Below are positions 25,989 through 38,136 of a stretch of DNA of 64,000 bases, piece by piece. The notes beneath the pieces were generated by a model. That model was not told the origin of the DNA. It made no database searches and was given only the letters and a program-made list of their open reading frames with translations. Source of the stretch: Alphaproteobacteria bacterium (lineage in GTDB: Bacteria > Pseudomonadota > Alphaproteobacteria > Rhodobacterales > Rhodobacteraceae); contig JAUIIJ010000024.1 of the NCBI GenBank assembly GCA_030431825.1, positions 1 through 64,000 on the forward strand, in the 5' to 3' direction. The position numbers and the translations under genes were made by a program. Each line of letters opens with the position of its first letter. The first letter of the stretch is position 1.

Positions 25989-26896
25989 GATGCGTCCTCG
26001 ACCAGCCAGCGGCACAGCGCGCCGAAGCCCATCCCCGCCGCCTCGGCCTGCTCCGGGCTCAGCGATGTCGGCGTCATGCCCGGCTGCGTATTGGTCTCGA
26101 GCAATACCAGACCCTGCGCGCCGCGCGCTTCATCCCATCGGAAATCGGTGCGGCTGATTCCCTTGCAGCCAAGCGCCGTGTGCGCACGCACGGCGTAGTC
26201 CGTGCAGAGATCGAAAATCTCGGACGGAATGTCGGCAGGCACAACATGCCGCGATCCACCGGGCTTGTACTTGGCGTCATAATCATACCAGCCATCGGTG
26301 AGAATGTCGGTCACGCTCAGCGCCCGATCCCCCATCACCGTGGTCGTCAGTTCGCGCCCCGGCACGAATGTTTCGACCATCACCTCGGCCGGCATGTCGT
26401 CGGAGAGCTGCGGCGGGCCATTGGACACATCATGCACCAGATAGACCCCGACCGAAGATCCTTCGTTGTTGGGTTTGACCACGTAGGGCGGCGCCATCAC
26501 ATGGCGCGCCCGCACTTCGTCACGGGCACAGATCAGGCTTTCGACAACGGGCAGCCCGGCGGCGCGGAAATATTCCTTGCTGCGCTGCTTGTCCATCGCC
26601 AGCGCCGAGGCCAGAACGCCGGAATGCGTATAGGGTTGCCCCAGCCATTCTAGCAGACCCTGCACACAGCCGTCCTCGCCCCAGCGGCCATGCAGCGCAT
26701 TGAACACGACATCGGGCGACAGGGCGCGCAGACGCTCGCACAGGTCCGCGCCCGCATCGAGTTCGGTAACTTCAAATCCTTCGTCCCGCAGAGCGGTTGC
26801 GCATTCGCGCCCGGTGGACAACGACACCTCGCGCTCGGCAGAGGGTCCGCCCATCAATACCGCAACTGTCCGGGGTGTCCTGCTCGACTGACCCAC
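25976..26896 (-). CDS. ddl: D-alanine--D-alanine ligase
   Basis: Ddl joins two D-alanines with ATP to supply the end of the peptidoglycan stem peptide. The product has the ATP-grasp fold: VAVLMGGPSAEREVSLSTG at the N-terminus, MDKQRSKEYFRAAGLPV, and YVVKPNNEGSSVGVYLV (the P-loop-like substrate loop), and then ISRTDFRWDE and LLETNTQPGMTPTSLSPEQA with metal-binding E and N. The ATG at 26944 is possible, but GTG at 26896 has GAGG eight bases upstream and yields the family-typical N-terminus close to the first strand. The end overlaps ftsQ. Confidence 0.93.
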   Translation of the reverse strand: MGQSSRTPRTVAVLMGGPSAEREVSLSTGRECATALRDEGFEVTELDAGADLCERLRALSPDVVFNALHGRWGEDGCVQGLLEWLGQPYTHSGVLASALAMDKQRSKEYFRAAGLPVVESLICARDEVRARHVMAPPYVVKPNNEGSSVGVYLVHDVSNGPPQLSDDMPAEVMVETFVPGRELTTTVMGDRALSVTDILTDGWYDYDAKYKPGGSRHVVPADIPSEIFDLCTDYAVRAHTALGCKGISRTDFRWDEARGAQGLVLLETNTQPGMTPTSLSPEQAEAAGMGFGALCRWLVEDASCNR

Positions 26897-26999
26897 GACT
26901 AGCGCCTCGATTTCCCGTGCCTTTGGCGGCCGGTGTTTTTTCACTTTACCCGATTATTCCACACCCGTGTTCTTGCCTGTCCGGATATGTTCGGGGTCT

Positions 27000-27932
27000 T
27001 CAACTCGCTGCAGGTTCACCGACCCGCATGATTTCCCACTCTAGCGTGATCCCGCTGGAATCGTAAACCTTTTTTCGCACCTCTTCACCCAAACCTTCGA
27101 GGTCGGCGGCACTGGCCCCGCCCGCATTGATCAGGAAATTCGAGTGCTTCTCGCTCATCTGTGCGCCACCACGCCGCGCACCGCGCATCCCCGCGTCGTC
27201 GATCACCTTCCAGGCCTTCAGGTCATGCACGTCGTCGGCCCGCCCGGTGCTGGAAAACCCGGCGGGGTTGCGAAAGGTCGATCCGGCACTGCGGTCCCTG
27301 GTCGGTTGCGTTTCATCGCGTTTGCGCAGCTGCGCCGCCATGCGGGCATGCAGTTCGGCGGAATCCCCGGCCCCGGCCCGCAATGTCGCATCGATCAGAA
27401 CCGCGCCCTCGGGCAGATCGGTCTGCCGATAGCGCGGATTCAGTTGATCCGGTGTCAGGGTCGCAATCGTGCCGTCGCGCAGCACCACGCGCGCGGACAC
27501 CAGATGATCGGCGACATAGCTGCCATAGCATCCGGCATTCATCCGCACCGCCCCCCCGATGCTGCCGGGGATGGTCCGCAGAAAGGTCAGGTCGAGCCCG
27601 GCATCCGCCGCCTTGCGCGCCACATGGGCATCCAGCGCCGCAGCGCCGGCGGTCACCAGATCGCCCGTGATCCCGATGCCGTTGAACCCGCGACCAAGCC
27701 GGACCACCACCGCGCGAATCCCCCCGTCGCGAACGATCAGGTTCGAGCCGACCCCCATCGGGAACACGACCACATCCGGGTCGAGCCATGCCAGAAACGC
27801 AGACAGGTCCTCGGCATCCGCCGGCTGAAACAGCCAGTCCGCAGGCCCGCCGACGCGCAGCCATGTCAGTTCGGCCAGCGGCCGGTCCGCCGTCAGCCGT
27901 CCGCGTATCGGTGCAGTGGCAAGGTCAACCAT
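27000..27932 (-). CDS. murB: UDP-N-acetylenolpyruvoylglucosamine reductase MurB
   Basis: MurB reduces enolpyruvyl-UDP-GlcNAc to UDP-MurNAc using NADPH and FAD. The 310-residue type IIa-like protein has the FAD-binding segment [16 protein letters not shown], the [17 protein letters not shown] loop (catalytic region), the general-acid serine context [10 protein letters not shown], and the C-terminal [22 protein letters not shown] 27932 overlaps the DUF2484 stop by 8 bp, so the two are coupled. Confidence 0.96.
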   Translation of the reverse strand: MVDLATAPIRGRLTADRPLAELTWLRVGGPADWLFQPADAEDLSAFLAWLDPDVVVFPMGVGSNLIVRDGGIRAVVVRLGRGFNGIGITGDLVTAGAAALDAHVARKAADAGLDLTFLRTIPGSIGGAVRMNAGCYGSYVADHLVSARVVLRDGTIATLTPDQLNPRYRQTDLPEGAVLIDATLRAGAGDSAELHARMAAQLRKRDETQPTRDRSAGSTFRNPAGFSSTGRADDVHDLKAWKVIDDAGMRGARRGGAQMSEKHSNFLINAGGASAADLEGLGEEVRKKVYDSSGITLEWEIMRVGEPAAS

Positions 27933-28188
27933 GATCACGCATCCCAAACGATTTGCGCCGGACCCAGCGGATCAGGCAGATCACCGGCCAGCGCAGCACG
28001 GACATGCCCGCCACCAGCGCGACCAGTCCGGCCCAGGGGCCATTCTCATAGGTGACCAGACCCAGGATCGGAATACCGGCCGCGATCAGCACATAGGCCC
28101 GCCGCCAGTGGTTGTCGCGACTGGGCAACAGCGCCAGCACATTTGCAACCAGCACCCAGAATGCCGCAAGCGTCAGGGACAGTGGCAT
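27925..28188 (-). CDS. DUF2484 small membrane protein of the dcw cluster
   Basis: The 87-residue protein has three hydrophobic stretches ([36 protein letters not shown] and [18 protein letters not shown]) and a basic C-terminal tail [16 protein letters not shown]. This is the DUF2484 type that sits between murC and murB in Rhodobacterales. Its function is unknown; the fixed position suggests a cell-wall or division role. The ATG at 28188 has GAGG at a spacing of 9. The frame is open to 28290, but the segment upstream has no membrane or family features. Its stop overlaps murB. Confidence 0.85.
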   Translation of the reverse strand: MPLSLTLAAFWVLVANVLALLPSRDNHWRRAYVLIAAGIPILGLVTYENGPWAGLVALVAGMSVLRWPVICLIRWVRRKSFGMRDHG

Positions 28189-28338
28189 TTTCCAGTCCTC
28201 AATCGCCTCACCGCCGGGAACCCCGCGACATGCGTGGCAGGCCCGGCAAGACATGGACACCCTATTGCCGCCTGCATTTGCAAAGTGCAATCCTGCATGG
28301 CGCGAAATACGATGCAGATGCGGCCACTTTCCGAAACG

Positions 28339-29736
28339 TCACCCGCGCAGACGATCCGGCAGGTTGTTGGCCCATGCGCTGATTGTACCGGCACCGAGGC
28401 AGACAACCATGTCTCCGGGACGTGCCTGCTCGCGGACAAGCCGTTCGAGATCCGGCTCATCCATCAACGCCCGCGCATGCCGGTGTCCGTGACGGATCAG
28501 CCCCGCAACCAGATCATCCCGGCTCGCCCCCTCGACCGGATCTTCACCGGCGGCAAAAACCTCGGCGATCGCAACGACATCCGCATCGTTGAAGCAGCCG
28601 CAGAAATCCTCGAACAGGTCACGCAGGCGGCTGTAGCGGTGCGGCTGGTGCACCGCGATGACGCGCCCTTCGGTGGCCTGCCGCGCGGCCTTCAGGACCG
28701 CGGCGATTTCGACCGGATGATGGCCATAATCGTCAATGATGGTCACCCCATCCACTTCGTCCACCTTGGTGAAGCGGCGGTTGACGCCGCCAAACGCGGC
28801 AAGGGCGGCCCGGATTTCATCGGTCTTCATTCCCAGGTGACGGGCAACCGCAACGGCGGCAAGCGCATTGGACACGTTGTGATCGCCCGGCATCGGCAAC
28901 GTGCAGCCCTCGATCACCTTGTCCTCGCCCTGAAGCTGGATGTCGAAATGGGCGACACCACCCTTGTAGCCCAGGTTCACCGCACGTACGTCGGCCTGGG
29001 TGTTGAACCCGTATGTCACCACGCGGCGGTCGGTGATGCGCCCCACCAGCGCCTGAACCTCCGGGTGATCGGTACAGCACACGGCGACGCCGTAGAACGG
29101 AATGTTGGACACGAATTCGTTGAACCCGTCGCGCAGCTTTTCGAAGTCGCCCCAATGTTCCATGTGCTCGGGGTCGATGTTGGTCACGATGGCAATGGTC
29201 GCGGGCAGCCGGTTGAAGGTGCCGTCACTTTCATCGGCCTCGACCACCATCCATTCGCCCTGCCCCATCCGCGCGTTCGAGCCATAGGCATGGATGATGC
29301 CGCCATTGATCACCGTCGGGTCGAAATGCCCGGCGACCATCAGTTCGGCCATCATCGTGGTGGTCGTGGTCTTGCCGTGGGTCCCGGCGACAGCGATATT
29401 GGATTTCAGCCGCATCAGTTCGGCCAGCATCTCGGCACGGCGCACCACCGGCAGGCCGCGCTTGCGCGCCTCGTCCAGTTCGGCATTGCCCGGCTTGATC
29501 GCCGACGAGATGACCACCACCTCGGCCGCGCCGAGGTTCTCGGCCCGTTGCCCGATGCTGACCTCGGCCCCGAGCTGTGCCAGCCGGTCGGTGATCCTGG
29601 ACGCCTTGAGATCCGACCCCTGCACCCGATACCCGTGATTCAGCAGGACCTCGGCAATACCCGACATGCCGATGCCGCCGATGCCGACAAAGTGAATCGG
29701 CCCGACATCGAGGGGGAGTTTGGTGGCTGCATTCAT
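28339..29736 (-). CDS. murC: UDP-N-acetylmuramate--L-alanine ligase MurC
   Basis: MurC adds L-alanine to UDP-MurNAc with ATP. The 465-residue protein shows the N-terminal Rossmann loop [18 protein letters not shown], the ATP P-loop [18 protein letters not shown], the central [11 protein letters not shown] and [11 protein letters not shown], and a C-terminal domain with [16 protein letters not shown]. The ATG at 29736 is the family start ([18 protein letters not shown]); longer frames upstream lie over the murG junction. It is 25 bp from murG. Confidence 0.97.
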   Translation of the reverse strand: MNAATKLPLDVGPIHFVGIGGIGMSGIAEVLLNHGYRVQGSDLKASRITDRLAQLGAEVSIGQRAENLGAAEVVVISSAIKPGNAELDEARKRGLPVVRRAEMLAELMRLKSNIAVAGTHGKTTTTTMMAELMVAGHFDPTVINGGIIHAYGSNARMGQGEWMVVEADESDGTFNRLPATIAIVTNIDPEHMEHWGDFEKLRDGFNEFVSNIPFYGVAVCCTDHPEVQALVGRITDRRVVTYGFNTQADVRAVNLGYKGGVAHFDIQLQGEDKVIEGCTLPMPGDHNVSNALAAVAVARHLGMKTDEIRAALAAFGGVNRRFTKVDEVDGVTIIDDYGHHPVEIAAVLKAARQATEGRVIAVHQPHRYSRLRDLFEDFCGCFNDADVVAIAEVFAAGEDPVEGASRDDLVAGLIRHGHRHARALMDEPDLERLVREQARPGDMVVCLGAGTISAWANNLPDRLRG

Positions 29737-29761
29737 AACCGGGCTTCCATCCATCATGAGT

Positions 29762-30856
29762 TCACTCTGTCCTTTGTGCCAATTCGCTGACCAGCGCAAC
29801 AAGACGCTCTGTCGCGTCCGGCGCACCCGCGCCCAGTGCCGCCTGCGTCATCTGTGTCGCCGCGCGCGGGTTTTCCAGGATCGCCGTCATCTGCTCGGCG
29901 AGGCTCTGCACCGCAAGCGCGCGTTCGGGGATCATGATCGCGGCGCCCGCCTCGACCAGCCCGCGCGCATTCGCGGTCTGGTGATCCCCTGCCGCCGCCG
30001 CGAACGGGATCAGGATCGAGGGCCGTCCAATCACCGTGAGATCGGCAATCGACGACGCCCCGGCGCGACTTATCACCAGTTGGGCTTCGCTCATCCGGCG
30101 CGGAACATCCTGAAAAAACGGCTGCACGTCCGCATCAATTCCATTGGCCGCATAGCGCGCCGCCACCCGGTCGATATCCTCGGGGCGCGCCTGATGGCTG
30201 ACCCGCAGATGCCTGCGGATCGGATCGGGCAGCGCAACGATGGCATCCGGCACCACATCCGAGAGAATGCGCGCGCCCTGACTGCCCCCCATCACCAGCA
30301 GCGACATGGGATAGTCACCCGGCGGAATATAGGATGCCCCCGCCCGGTTGAGCACCGCCGCCCGCACCGGATTGCCCACATGTATGCCATTGGCCCCGTC
30401 CGGCAGTTCGGTGGGCCAGACACCGCAGCCGACACAGGCCACGCGCGTCGAAAACAACTGGTTGACCCGTCCCAGAACACCGTTCTGCTCGTGGATCATC
30501 CGCGGCAGCCCGAGCAACAGCGCCGCCCCGAGCGCCGGAATCGACGGATAGCCGCCAAATCCCACCACAACGTCGGGGCGATCACGCCGCATCTGCAACA
30601 TCGCGCCGGCGACACCGGACGCGATCCGCGGCGCGACCATCGCCTTGGCGGCAAGACCGCCGCGCGCGAATGTGGCACTGTTCACCTCGGTGATCTCGGT
30701 CGAGTGCGGAAAGCCGCCGGTATAGCGCGCGCCCCGCGCATCGGTCGACAGCTTGACCCGCCAGCCCCGCTGCAACATCGCCTCGGCCAGCGCCTGCGCC
30801 GGAAACATGTGTCCCCCGGTGCCTCCCGCCGCCATCATCAGAAGCGGCTGGCTCAT
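29762..30856 (-). CDS. murG: Lipid II synthase MurG (GlcNAc transferase)
   Basis: MurG transfers GlcNAc from UDP-GlcNAc to lipid I at the inner face of the membrane. The 364-residue GT28 enzyme shows [20 protein letters not shown] (lipid I binding loop near the N-terminus), [50 protein letters not shown] and [21 protein letters not shown], all in the expected order. The start overlaps the ftsW stop by 4 bp (ATGA), which implies translational coupling. Confidence 0.97.
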   Translation of the reverse strand: MSQPLLMMAAGGTGGHMFPAQALAEAMLQRGWRVKLSTDARGARYTGGFPHSTEITEVNSATFARGGLAAKAMVAPRIASGVAGAMLQMRRDRPDVVVGFGGYPSIPALGAALLLGLPRMIHEQNGVLGRVNQLFSTRVACVGCGVWPTELPDGANGIHVGNPVRAAVLNRAGASYIPPGDYPMSLLVMGGSQGARILSDVVPDAIVALPDPIRRHLRVSHQARPEDIDRVAARYAANGIDADVQPFFQDVPRRMSEAQLVISRAGASSIADLTVIGRPSILIPFAAAAGDHQTANARGLVEAGAAIMIPERALAVQSLAEQMTAILENPRAATQMTQAALGAGAPDATERLVALVSELAQRTE

Positions 30857-32019
30857 CTGCCGCGCCCCCGCAACAGGTCGGCAAACTCACCCTGTGGCCG
30901 GGTGCGGGTAAACGCCAGTAACATGCCGACCGCAATCCCTCCGGCGATCAGCGACGAGCCGCCATAGCTAACGAAGGGCAGGGTCATCCCCTTGGCCGGA
31001 AGCAAGCGCACCGCAACCCCCATGTTGATCATCGCCTGCACGCCAAAGATGCAGGCCAGCCCGGTTCCCGCCAGCCGGATGAAAGGATCCCTCTCGCGCA
31101 TCAGCCGCAGCAGCGAGCGCACGACGATGCTTGCATAGAGGGCAATGATGATCAGCACGAGCACCAGCCCGTATTCCTCGGCAGCCACGGCCACGATGAA
31201 ATCCGTATGGGCATCGGGCAGCGACCACTTCACCTGACCCTCGCCCACCCCGACGCCGAACAATCCCCCTTCGCGGATCGCATTGGTGGCATAACCAAGC
31301 TGTGTCGTCGGATCGACGTCCGGATTCAGGAAGCCGTCGATGCGCCGGGCGAAATGTTCGGAATTGGAATAGGCAAGCGTGCCGCCCAATATGACCAGCC
31401 CGGCCATGCCCACCAGCAGGACCATCGGCGCACCGGCCACGAAATACATGACGCCCCAGCCGAACAGCACCAGGCAGGCCTGCCCGAAATCCGGCTGCAA
31501 CGCCAGCATCAGGACGATCGCGACGCACAGGGCAAAGGACCAGGCCGTGCCCGGTGGCCCGTTGATCTCCTGGCTCGCGGCAAGCATCCAGGCACCGACC
31601 ACGATAAAGCCGGGCTTGAGAAACTCGGACGGTTGCACACTGGCAAAGCCAAGGCTGTACCAGCGCACCGCGCCCTTGCCGAAATCCGTCCCCAGAAACG
31701 GCAGGAACGCCAGCCCGACAAAGGCCGCAAGAAAGCCCAGCACCGCCAGCCGCCGCACAACCGTCGGCGACATCATCGAGGTCAGCAACATCGCGATCAG
31801 CGCAAGCCCGCCGAACACCGCCTGCCGGCTGACATAGTGGAACGGTTCGAACCCGTTGCGCGCCGCGAGCGGAGGCGAGGCCGCAAGCCCCAGCAACAAC
31901 CCGATCACGAACAGGATCAGAACACAGGACATCGACCATTTGTCGATGGTCCGCCACCACTTTGGAAGAATAGGATCACCGGCCCGCTCGGGGACCGCGC
32001 CATACACCATCTCGGTCAT
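30853..32019 (-). CDS. ftsW: Lipid II glycosyltransferase FtsW (SEDS family)
   Basis: FtsW is the septal SEDS polymerase that extends glycan strands from lipid II, with its partner FtsI. The 388-residue protein has about ten membrane segments. It shows [15 protein letters not shown] (around 130-145), [18 protein letters not shown] (conserved PDFG region with catalytic aspartate), [23 protein letters not shown] and [21 protein letters not shown]. It is the first gene of the second half of the dcw cluster, and its 127-bp upstream region is shared with a flavoprotein gene on the other strand. Confidence 0.96.
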   Translation of the reverse strand: MTEMVYGAVPERAGDPILPKWWRTIDKWSMSCVLILFVIGLLLGLAASPPLAARNGFEPFHYVSRQAVFGGLALIAMLLTSMMSPTVVRRLAVLGFLAAFVGLAFLPFLGTDFGKGAVRWYSLGFASVQPSEFLKPGFIVVGAWMLAASQEINGPPGTAWSFALCVAIVLMLALQPDFGQACLVLFGWGVMYFVAGAPMVLLVGMAGLVILGGTLAYSNSEHFARRIDGFLNPDVDPTTQLGYATNAIREGGLFGVGVGEGQVKWSLPDAHTDFIVAVAAEEYGLVLVLIIIALYASIVVRSLLRLMRERDPFIRLAGTGLACIFGVQAMINMGVAVRLLPAKGMTLPFVSYGGSSLIAGGIAVGMLLAFTRTRPQGEFADLLRGRGR

Positions 32020-32146
32020 GGATTACCGCCGTTTCTGCCTCGTTACGCCCCTTTGCGGGGTCTGTGCCGCAAGGCTACAGCAAAAACAGGCATCAGGCCA
32101 GTCTCTTCCTCTTGCCTTTGGCGGCAATCCGCGCCAACCGGCGGGT

Positions 32147-33328
32147 ATGGAATTTGAAACCGTGATCCTCGGGGCCGGTGCCGCCGGTCTGATGTGTGCG
32201 GCCCATGCCGGCCCCAATGTGCTGCTCGTCGATCACGCCCGCGCACCGGGCGAAAAAATCCGCATTTCTGGCGGCGGGCGCTGCAACTTCACCAATCTTC
32301 ACGCGGGGCCGGAAAACTTCCTGTCGGACAACCCGCATTTCGCGAAATCCGCCCTCGCGCGCTATACCCAGTGGGATTTTCTCGATCTCGTGCAACGACA
32401 CGACATCGCGTGGCATGAAAAGACATTGGGACAATTGTTCTGCGACGGATCCGCCAGGCAGATCATCGCCATGCTGCTGGCGGAAATCGAACGATCCGGT
32501 GCGACGCTCTGGTTGCAGACCACACTCCGGCAGCTGCGCAAGACGGAAACCGGCTTCGCGATGTCGCTTGATCGCGAGGGCATCCGGCACGACATCCGCT
32601 GCAGGACCATCGTGCTCGCCACCGGCGGCAGGTCGATCCCGAAGATGGGGGCCACCGGCCTGGCCTACGACATCGCCGCGCAATTCGACCTGCCGGTCAC
32701 CGCAACCCGCCCCGCCCTCGTACCGTTGACCTTTCCGGACGGCCGCTTCGCCGATCTCTCGGGGGTCTCCCTGCCGGCCCGCCTGTCCAACCACCGCACC
32801 AGCTTTGACGAGGCGCTGCTCTTCACCCATCGCGGCCTCTCGGGTCCCGCCATTCTGCAACTTTCCTCCTACTGGCGCGAAGGCGAAGACATCATCGTGA
32901 ACCTCGTTCCCGACCTCCCGCTGCTCGACATCCTGCGGCGACAGCGTCAGACCGAAGGCCGCCGGCAGCTCGGCACGGAACTGTCACGCCATATCCCCGC
33001 ACGGCTGGTACAACACCTGTCCAGCCGCCTGAACCTGTCCGAACGCCTCGCCGATCAATCGGACAAGGCGCTCGAAACCCTGGTTGCCGCCCTCGCCGGC
33101 TGGCGGCTCACCCCCGCGGGCAGCGAGGGCTACCGCACCGCCGAAGTCACCCTGGGCGGCATCGACACCGCCGCGCTGTCCTCGAAAACGTTGCAGGCCC
33201 GAACCGTTCCGGGCCTCTACGCCATCGGCGAAGCCGTGGACGTGACCGGCTGGCTCGGCGGATACAACTTCCAGTGGGCCTGGTCCTCGGGCCACGCCGC
33301 CGGCACGGCCATCGCCGCAAGCCGCTGA
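32147..33328 (+). CDS. HI0933/BaiN-like NAD(P)/FAD-dependent oxidoreductase
   Basis: The 393-residue flavoprotein has the Rossmann dinucleotide motif VILGAGAAGLMCAAHAG at the N-terminus, the family loop KIRISGGGRCNFTNLHAG (about 35-52), TIVLATGGRSIPKMGATGLAY near 158-178 and a C-terminal TVPGLYAIGEAVDVTGWLGGYNFQ-type FAD closing motif (shown in parts VPGLYAIGEAVDVTG and GGYNFQWAW). The family includes oxidoreductases acting on bile-acid-like or other substrates, and many members have no known substrate. It is on the strand opposite to the surrounding dcw genes and splits the cluster between murD and ftsW. The ATG at 32147 is the conventional start. Confidence 0.85.
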   Translation: MEFETVILGAGAAGLMCAAHAGPNVLLVDHARAPGEKIRISGGGRCNFTNLHAGPENFLSDNPHFAKSALARYTQWDFLDLVQRHDIAWHEKTLGQLFCDGSARQIIAMLLAEIERSGATLWLQTTLRQLRKTETGFAMSLDREGIRHDIRCRTIVLATGGRSIPKMGATGLAYDIAAQFDLPVTATRPALVPLTFPDGRFADLSGVSLPARLSNHRTSFDEALLFTHRGLSGPAILQLSSYWREGEDIIVNLVPDLPLLDILRRQRQTEGRRQLGTELSRHIPARLVQHLSSRLNLSERLADQSDKALETLVAALAGWRLTPAGSEGYRTAEVTLGGIDTAALSSKTLQARTVPGLYAIGEAVDVTGWLGGYNFQWAWSSGHAAGTAIAASR

Positions 33329-33340
33329 GCGTCCCGTCGC

Positions 33341-33401
33341 TTCATCTTTGTCAAAATACTCCGGGGGAGCCGCCCGGCGGGCGGCGGGGGCAGCGCCCCC
33401 C
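33341..33401. repeat. Dispersed repeat family A, copy 2
   Basis: This copy reads TTCATCTTTGTCAAAATACT, then CCGGGGGAGCCGCCCGGCGG and GCGGCGGGGGCAGCGCCCCC. It differs from copy 1 mainly by T-to-C/G changes in the first block and in the GC-rich middle. The hairpin GGGGC-AGC-GCCCC is kept, and a second small stem (CCGCCCG/CGGGCGG) is possible. It lies 12 bp after the flavoprotein stop and before the convergent murD end, which is the same kind of site as copy 1. Confidence 0.8.
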
Positions 33402-33472
33402 TTATACGCGTTGCGACCGGCCTGAAGCACCCTGCGTCGCCCGATACGTCGGGCTCCCCTGTCGAGCAACCG

Positions 33473-34894
33473 TCAGGTCTCGCGTGACGCGCTCTCACCC
33501 GCCAGCCGCTGGCGCACCTGCGCGATGAAATCCTCACCGCGCCGCTCGAAATTGTCATATTGATCGAAACTGGCCGCCGCCGGCGCGAGCAACACCGTGT
33601 CACCGGCCTCGGCCTCCGCCATGGCGCGCGCAACCGCCTCCGCCATCGTGGTGCAAATCTCGGTCTCCACATCCAGCTGCATCGCGAAATTCGCCGCTTC
33701 GCGCCCGATCACATAGGCCTTGACCACCGCGCCGCTCGCCGCGTTCACACCGGCAAGCCCGCCTTCCTTTTCCAGGCCGCCACAGATCCAGCGGATACGC
33801 GCAAAGGCACTGAGCGCCTTGGCCGCGCTGTCAACATTGGTTGCCTTGCTGTCATTCACATAGGTCACACCATCCGCTTCGGCGATGATCTGGCTGCGAT
33901 GCGGCAGGCCCGGATAGCTTTGCAATGCCCGTTCGATCACCCGCGGCGCCAGCCCCACGGCGCGACAGGCGGCATAGGCCGCACAGGCATTCTGGTGGTT
34001 ATGCGCTCCCGGCAGGCCAGCGATCCCGCGCAGGTCGATGGACCCCGCCTGCCGCCCCTTGCGAAACTCCGACAGGAATCCCCTGCGCGCGGCGACCTGC
34101 CAGCCCGGGCCGGCCGGCTTGCGCGTCACCGACACCCGGATCACCCGGTCATCCGCAGGCCCCTCGGACAATTGCCCGGCGAGATAGGCACCCTCGGGTT
34201 CGTCAACCCCCACCACGGCGCGATCCGGCCCGCCCTCCGCGAACAGCCTGCGCTTGGCAGCAAAATAACCGCCAAGCCCGGCATGCCGATCCAGGTGATC
34301 CGGCGACAGGTTGGTAAAGACAGCGATATCCGGCGTCAGTGCCCGCGCGAGATCGGTCTGGTAGCTGCTCAGTTCAAGCACCACCAGTTCGCCATCCCCC
34401 GGTGGATCGATATCCAGAACACCGCGACCGATATTCCCGGCAAGCTGCGACACGCGTCCGCTCTCGGTCAGGATATGATGGATGAGCGCCGCCGTAGTCG
34501 ATTTCCCGTTCGATCCGGTGACGGCCACAACACGCGGCGGGCTGTCGAACCTGTCCCATTCGGGCGTCGCGAAAGAGCGAAAGAAAAGGCCTATATCATT
34601 GTCCACCGGGACGCCCGCACGCAGCGCGGCGGCAACCACCGGATTCGGCGCGGGATAGAGATGCGGAATGCCGGGGCTGACGATCAGCCTGGCAATATCC
34701 TCGAACGCATCGTTGCGCGACAGGTCGCGACAGGTGAACCCCTCGGCCTCGGCAGTTGCACGCGCCGCCGGGTTGTCATCCCAGCAGATCGCGATCGCCC
34801 CGCCCGCCCGGATCGCCCGCGCCGCGCTCAGCCCGGACCGGCCAAGACCCAGAACCGCGACCTGCCGGTCGGCCATACCCGTCACTGGGATCAT
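33473..34894 (-). CDS. murD: UDP-N-acetylmuramoylalanine--D-glutamate ligase MurD
   Basis: MurD adds D-glutamate to UDP-MurNAc-L-Ala. The 473-residue protein shows [20 protein letters not shown] (N-terminal uracil-binding domain), the P-loop [50 protein letters not shown] and [19 protein letters not shown]. All typical MurD blocks are present. It overlaps the frameshifted DedA gene by 4 bp (34891-34894). It is separated from ftsW by the flavoprotein gene on the opposite strand. Confidence 0.96.
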   Translation of the reverse strand: MIPVTGMADRQVAVLGLGRSGLSAARAIRAGGAIAICWDDNPAARATAEAEGFTCRDLSRNDAFEDIARLIVSPGIPHLYPAPNPVVAAALRAGVPVDNDIGLFFRSFATPEWDRFDSPPRVVAVTGSNGKSTTAALIHHILTESGRVSQLAGNIGRGVLDIDPPGDGELVVLELSSYQTDLARALTPDIAVFTNLSPDHLDRHAGLGGYFAAKRRLFAEGGPDRAVVGVDEPEGAYLAGQLSEGPADDRVIRVSVTRKPAGPGWQVAARRGFLSEFRKGRQAGSIDLRGIAGLPGAHNHQNACAAYAACRAVGLAPRVIERALQSYPGLPHRSQIIAEADGVTYVNDSKATNVDSAAKALSAFARIRWICGGLEKEGGLAGVNAASGAVVKAYVIGREAANFAMQLDVETEICTTMAEAVARAMAEAEAGDTVLLAPAAASFDQYDNFERRGEDFIAQVRQRLAGESASRET

Positions 34895-35467
34895 TCCGGT
34901 CTACTCCCATGTTTTTTCCACCACCGCAGCCCCGACACCATCGCCAGCAACCCGATCAGGAAAATCGCCGCAGCGAGCCCAAGGTGCAAGTGCAATTGCA
35001 CATGTCCGAAGACAGATCTTATGGAACTGCCGACCCCAAAGCCCAGACCGCACATCGTCAGCGCCCAGAGCAACGTCCCCACCATGTCCAGCACCGCGAA
35101 ACGCACCCAGGCAACCGGGGTCATACCGATCAGGATCGCGCCGACCGTCTTCATCCCGTACACGAACCGGAAGCCCAGTATCGCCGCCACGGGATGGCGC
35201 CCGATCCGGGTGCGCAGCACGGGAACCGGCCCTCGCGCCAACTGTTTCTGCACAAAGTCACGTTGGCCGGCATGCCGCCCGAGCAGGAACATGGCATTGT
35301 CGATCAACCATCCGCCAAGCGCCGCGGCGAGCACGACGCCGGAAAAAGGCAAAACTCCGCGATGCGCCAGAACACCCCCCCAGAAATGCCACGGTGCCGC
35401 CCTCGATCACCGTACCGGCGACGATCCCCGGCAAACCGACGGCCTGAACGAATGCCTCAAGCGACAC
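34891..35467 (-). pseudogene. DedA-family membrane gene, frameshifted at a run of seven G
   Basis: The gene reads from GTG at 35467 (MSLEAFVQAVGLPGIVAGTV) to AFLGG, then meets a run of seven G on the minus strand (35381-35375) that moves it out of frame. Reading six G restores a continuous DedA protein with GGVLAHRGVLPFSGVVLAAA and then LIDNAMFLLGRHAG, RFVYGMKTVGAILIG and SGLRWW...HGSRPE to the stop at 34891, about 190 residues in total. DedA proteins are membrane proteins for lipid flipping or membrane energetics. The run could be an assembly error, phase variation or a true null mutation. The end overlaps the murD start. Confidence 0.8.
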
Positions 35468-35617
35468 CCGATCCGTCCCGTTCTGTCGCGGGGGATGCGC
35501 ACCGATGAGCCGCCCGCGTCATCGTGAAACCGTCACCATCTGTCACCCGTCCTCCCCGTCGCACGGCACGCACCGCAATCCGCCACGAGACGCCGGCGCA
35601 GGCCGGAACCGGAACGG

Positions 35618-36700
<1,083 letters not shown>

Positions 36701-36711
36701 CTTAACGCCCC

Positions 36712-38136
36712 CTACTCATTATCTTGTGTCGCGAAGTCCGGCTCGCCATGACCCATTTTGCGGATCGCGTCAACGATCTCGCTCAGCTTCATGCTGAGCG
36801 ATCCCTTGACCAGAACCACGTCACCGCCATGCACCAGCTTGCGCAATCCCGAGAGCATGGCCGCGCCGGTGTCTTCATGGCGACCGCGTTTGGCAGAGGG
36901 CAGCGCCGCGTGCAGGCTTGCCATCAGCGGGCCGACACAATGCACCGTGTCGATCCGCGCCATTGCAGGCAGTTCCGCCAGCGCCGCATGCATCGCGGGC
37001 CCCTGCGGACCCAGTTCCTTCATGTCTCCGAGAATGGCGACGCGCCGGCCCCGCCCGGTTTCCGTCGCGGCCAACACCTCAAGCGCGGCCGCCACCGACG
37101 TCGGGTTGGCGTTATAGGCATCGTCCAGCAGCGTCAGGTCGTGATCGGTTTCGACCGGGTCCATGCGGATGATCTCGCGCACGCCGCGCCCCTGATAGGG
37201 GCTCCAGCGTCCGAGGCTGAGCACCGCAAGCGCCGCATCCGCACCAAGCGCAGTGGTCGCGGCCAACGCACCCAGCCCGTTCATGGCAAAATGCCGCCCG
37301 GACGTGGCGATCTTGAACAGCAGCGGCTCGCCCTGCACGTTGGCCCTGGCGATCGTCCTGTCGCCGTTCACCGTGACGTCGAGCAAGCGGTATCGGGTCG
37401 CACGGGTGCCGAAATCGATACTTTCGGCCCCGATCGCGTCCGCCTTGGCGCGCAGCAGATCGGCGGTGTCGATATCGGCATTCAGGATCGCCGTGCCTCC
37501 GGGTTCCAGCCCGTCGAGGATCGCCGCTTTCTCGGCGGCAATTTCGGCCACATCTGCAAATGCCTCGAGATGCACGGCGGCCACCGTGGTGATCATTGCC
37601 ACATGCGGGCGGGCCATGCGGGCGAGCGGTTCGATCTCGCCCGGGTGGTTCATGCCGATCTCGATCACCGCAAATTCGGTATCGCGCGGCATCCGCGCCA
37701 AAGTCAGGGGCACGCCCCAATGGTTGTTGTAGCTTGCCACGCTGGCATGGGTGCGCCCCTGATCGCCCAGCATCCGGGCCAGCATCTCCTTGGTCGAGGT
37801 CTTGCCGACGCTGCCGGTCACCGCGACCACGCGCGCCGGGGTGCGGGCACGCGCGGCGCGGCCAAGAGCTTCCAACGCCTGCTGCACATCCTCGACGACA
37901 AGCAGCGGTGCATCTGCCGCGACGCCATCGGGCACATGCGTGACAAGCGCGGCTGACGCCCCCTTGTCCAGCGCCTGCGCCACAAAGTCATGTCCGTCCC
38001 GCGCGGCCCTGAGCGCGACAAACAGATCGCCGGGCTGCAGGCTGCGGGTATCGATGGAAACGCCGGTGGCTGCCCAATCCCCTTGCGCCCGCCCGTTTGT
38101 GGCGGCGGCGGCTTCGCCAGCGGTCCAGAGCGTCAT
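36712..38136 (-). CDS. murF: UDP-N-acetylmuramoyl-tripeptide--D-alanyl-D-alanine ligase MurF
   Basis: MurF attaches D-Ala-D-Ala to the UDP-MurNAc-tripeptide. The 474-residue protein has [20 protein letters not shown] at the N-terminus, the P-loop [52 protein letters not shown] and [20 protein letters not shown]. Motif order is canonical. It overlaps murE by 4 bp (38133-38136), which suggests coupled translation. Confidence 0.96.
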   Translation of the reverse strand: MTLWTAGEAAAATNGRAQGDWAATGVSIDTRSLQPGDLFVALRAARDGHDFVAQALDKGASAALVTHVPDGVAADAPLLVVEDVQQALEALGRAARARTPARVVAVTGSVGKTSTKEMLARMLGDQGRTHASVASYNNHWGVPLTLARMPRDTEFAVIEIGMNHPGEIEPLARMARPHVAMITTVAAVHLEAFADVAEIAAEKAAILDGLEPGGTAILNADIDTADLLRAKADAIGAESIDFGTRATRYRLLDVTVNGDRTIARANVQGEPLLFKIATSGRHFAMNGLGALAATTALGADAALAVLSLGRWSPYQGRGVREIIRMDPVETDHDLTLLDDAYNANPTSVAAALEVLAATETGRGRRVAILGDMKELGPQGPAMHAALAELPAMARIDTVHCVGPLMASLHAALPSAKRGRHEDTGAAMLSGLRKLVHGGDVVLVKGSLSMKLSEIVDAIRKMGHGEPDFATQDNE

